From: Atrichornis clamosus
Taxonomy: Eukaryota; Chordata; Aves; Passeriformes; Menuridae
Assembly (NCBI GenBank): GCA_013400975.1
Contig: WBMZ01010285.1
Location: 62,001-126,000, forward strand
Direction: 5' to 3'
DNA: 64,000 bases
Both the position numbers and the translations under genes were made by a program. Positions 61,476 to 64,000 of the stretch are shown piece by piece (the stretch's first letter is position 1; each line of letters starts with the position of its first letter). The notes below the pieces were generated by a model that saw only the letters and a list, made by a program, of their open reading frames with translations, was not told the DNA's origin and ran no database searches.

Positions 61476-64000
61476 ACAAAAATGTGTGAGAAAATTGATG
61501 CTTACCCTTCTTCAGTCCTAGAATGACTTATACTAAAGATAATATTTTTCAAGTAGATGCTATAATGATGGATGGGTCTTTGGCATTTCAACACCAAAAC
61601 AAACAATATTGTATTTATAGCACTGCATGCATAAATATACATGTGACACATTCATGATCACCAGCACCAATCCCCTAGTAGACCAGATTGGCCACTTGGG
61701 AAAATTCAACTTTTAAAAAAATTTGTAGTTCATGTTGATTATAATTCACTTTAGACAAAGACCGTGTTTCTCATACATGTTTGTGTGGCACCTTGGGTAT
61801 TTGGGGCAAGACAGCACTATTAATAAAAATAATGATTTTCCCACATTAAAAAAAGTCTTGCATCACCTGTAAGGCAACAGTATCATTTGTAACCAAGAAC
61901 AGTCCTGTCCAGACACAGACAATTATTCCTTAACTACCTTCCCAAAGCCAATTTGCCAGTCTCCAAACTAATTACAATCAAGCACTCTGTGTCTGCACAT
62001 AGAACTCCCACATGCTAGTGTCTTTACAAAGTTAGTAAACTTCTAAAATGCCTATAAAGTGTTTGAATGCTATATGGAGGCATGCTGAAGTTTTTACATT
62101 TTGTTTTTTAAAAAAGTTTCCCCTGAATACAATTCTGTCATGAGAACAATTCCTATGACACCAAGTATACTTTACAGTAAGTATTGGAGATGTAATTAAG
62201 AAATGTTCACAAAAATGTACATACAATTATAAAAAGCTTTCTCACTAGGCTTGTTCCAAAGTTAAATACACTACACATATAGAATAGAGAACACATTATA
62301 TCTAGACAAATTACAATTTAATGATTACACTACGAGCATGTTGACAAATTCTGGTGATTGTCATTCACAAGCAGAGGCAAAGCAGACAGAAATAGAAACA
62401 CTCACAAATAGTTTATTAAAGTAGTGCCATTCCCTGAACCCTGGGCTTCCCTAAGGCTGTAGTATGGGTTGGCTGATTCTGCTTCAGAGAGATGATTTCT
62501 CGTCCTTCCCAGCAGAGAGACAGAATTTGTTCTTCTTCAACAGTATCAGCAAGTGACTTTTCTCTCATCTTAACAGCACTTGCACTTAGTCTGAACTGAC
62601 AGGACCTCCAATTCTAAAAAGCCCCTAAATCAGTAACTGAGGTGTGATACTCACATGTGCCTGTTGTGTAACGTAAGTGTGGCAATACCAAAGGAGAGGA
62701 AAAAGAAACTGAGAAAGGGAGCAAATTCATTTTTCTTAGCAAATTTGCCTTATAGATAAAAGCAATTTCCAAACTTCACTCTGAGTGAACAGAGTGAACA
62801 CTTTACAAGTCTTCATAGGATATTTTGGCACACATACCAGTAAGAACTTACTATGACAAAAAAATGTATGCATCAACATGTGTAACATATAAAAAGATAC
62901 TTAGGAATACAAATAAAAGGCATAAAATGCAAGGAAAGAAAGCATTTCCTGTGGGAAAAAAATCGATCTTTTTATTTCACTTGGTCAAACTGTATTTATA
63001 AAACTAGTGAGAACTTGCCTAAATTAGGTCCTCAAACTTAAGCTTTTTCAATCCAACTCTGCAGTCCCTGACCTATTAAAATTCTAGAATAAAATACTGT
63101 ACAAACAAAATTATTTTACCTTGTTCCTTTGATGCCCTGTCCTTCTCTGCTACAACAAAGAACTGAAGGGGCATCGAAGGGCTTAGATTTTGGTTTGAGT
63201 ATAGACAACAAAAAAAATTCATAACCAAACAAAATAAGCCTTTGAAACCCATGGAACTGAAAAGGTCATTAAAAATTACTATTGGAAAGGAGACTTGAAA
63301 GACCAGCCTCAATATTAGCAACCCGATAATTACAATGCTTTAGGACTCATTTCAGCAAATTCATGAAGAAACTGGAACAAGGAAAGAACAAAGCTGTCTT
63401 GGAAGATTAGGAAAGTCAGCTTGAAAGGGTTCAAACTTTCTAGGTATCTTAAATGAGGAATATAACACAGGATGAAATTAGAGCAGTAAGAAACATAATG
63501 CTTCTATTAGAAAGACAAATATCAATCACCATATTGCTGGCAGTTAGAATATCTGGCATGCTACTTTGGCTACACTATTACTGCTTTCCTGTGTCTTTGT
63601 GTTGAGTCCTAATGTAACACTTTCCATGCTTCCCCTATGGCTGATATAAAATGCTCAAGCAAGATGTCAACTCAAAAGCAATTAAAGCTAAGAACTCTAA
63701 GTGTCTGTTTGCCACCAGATTATACACTCTTCAGACAAAACACTAGACTAAGCATGACATTTTTAGTAGCTATATTAAAGTCTTACAGTTCTGGGGTTTA
63801 ACTAACATTACCATAAGAGGACTAAGCAGAAGGAAGAATTTGTGACTTAAGATAGGTTTGGTTTCTTTTTGTCATAGATAATAGACCACATTGAAATTTG
63901 GATTCAAAAAGACTCCATCAACTTTGCTTGTAAAATATTACAGCAACTTCATCCTCCCCTCACATATGTGAAAATTGCCATTGTCAGGTGCATAAAAAAT
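61452..64000 (-). other. LDLRAD4: 3' part of the LDLRAD4 intron preceding the LDLa exon
   Basis: No exon-like reading frame matching the short LDLRAD4 N-terminus is visible on the minus strand, and no repeat family was recognised. The stretch is ordinary AT-rich intron. The only functional element seen is the acceptor at its lower end. Confidence 0.75.

Noticed and set aside
1..64000. Prokaryotic-style features (operons, CRISPR, insertion sequences, terminators)
   Set aside because: The sequence has intron/exon structure, CR1 repeats and a vertebrate gene; no such features are present.

Overview
The window looks like a stretch of vertebrate nuclear genome, most likely avian. The base composition is AT-rich and coding sequence is almost absent. 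The most recent recognisable interspersed repeats are CR1 LINE fragments, with a few very old MIR/L2-like remnants. A crocodilian or turtle cannot be formally excluded, and no species is claimed. There are no operons, phage, CRISPR arrays or bacterial genes. Almost all ORFs longer than 60 codons are chance readings in non-coding DNA or lie inside CR1 copies.

Only one protein-coding segment can be supported. It is a 141-base internal exon on the minus strand at 61311-61451, encoding a complete LDL-receptor class A module. Its residues match the LDLa exon of LDLRAD4 (C18orf1), a small single-pass membrane protein related to PMEPA1 that damps TGF-beta/SMAD signalling. The exon has a polypyrimidine tract with AG upstream and a GTAAGT donor downstream. 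The next expected exon (transmembrane segment, then the cytoplasmic tail with PPxY and SMAD-interaction motifs) was not found anywhere below it. The N-terminal coding exon was not found above it. Positions 1-61310 are therefore read as one intron of at least 61 kb, and 61452-64000 as the end of the preceding intron.

The large intron, from high to low coordinates (direction of transcription), holds these items: a UAUG repeat just after the donor; a CR1 3' end (about 57.36-57.63 kb, plus strand); a CpG-rich patch at 55.46-55.75 kb that is the best candidate for an internal promoter or regulatory element; a MIR-type SINE relic at 49.58-49.70 kb; a homeodomain-palindrome patch at 47.5 kb; a potential Z-DNA tract at 46.98 kb and a G-quadruplex motif at 46.59 kb; CA/TG microsatellites at 45.5 and 44.0 kb; a bicoid-type homeodomain patch at 43.8 kb; a CR1 copy in minus orientation lacking its 3' end at 36.5 kb; an octamer pair at 33.1 kb; a nested L2-like plus CR1 relic at 21.0-21.2 kb; a second CpG cluster at 19.0 kb; a SOX/POU-like patch at 13.0-13.2 kb; and a perfect 13-bp hairpin at 8.3 kb.

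No novel gene system is evident. The interesting content is regulatory: possible alternative promoters and enhancers for LDLRAD4, whose shorter (beta) isoforms are known in mammals to start downstream of the LDLa exon. All regulatory calls rest on motif reading alone and would need cross-species alignment or chromatin data.
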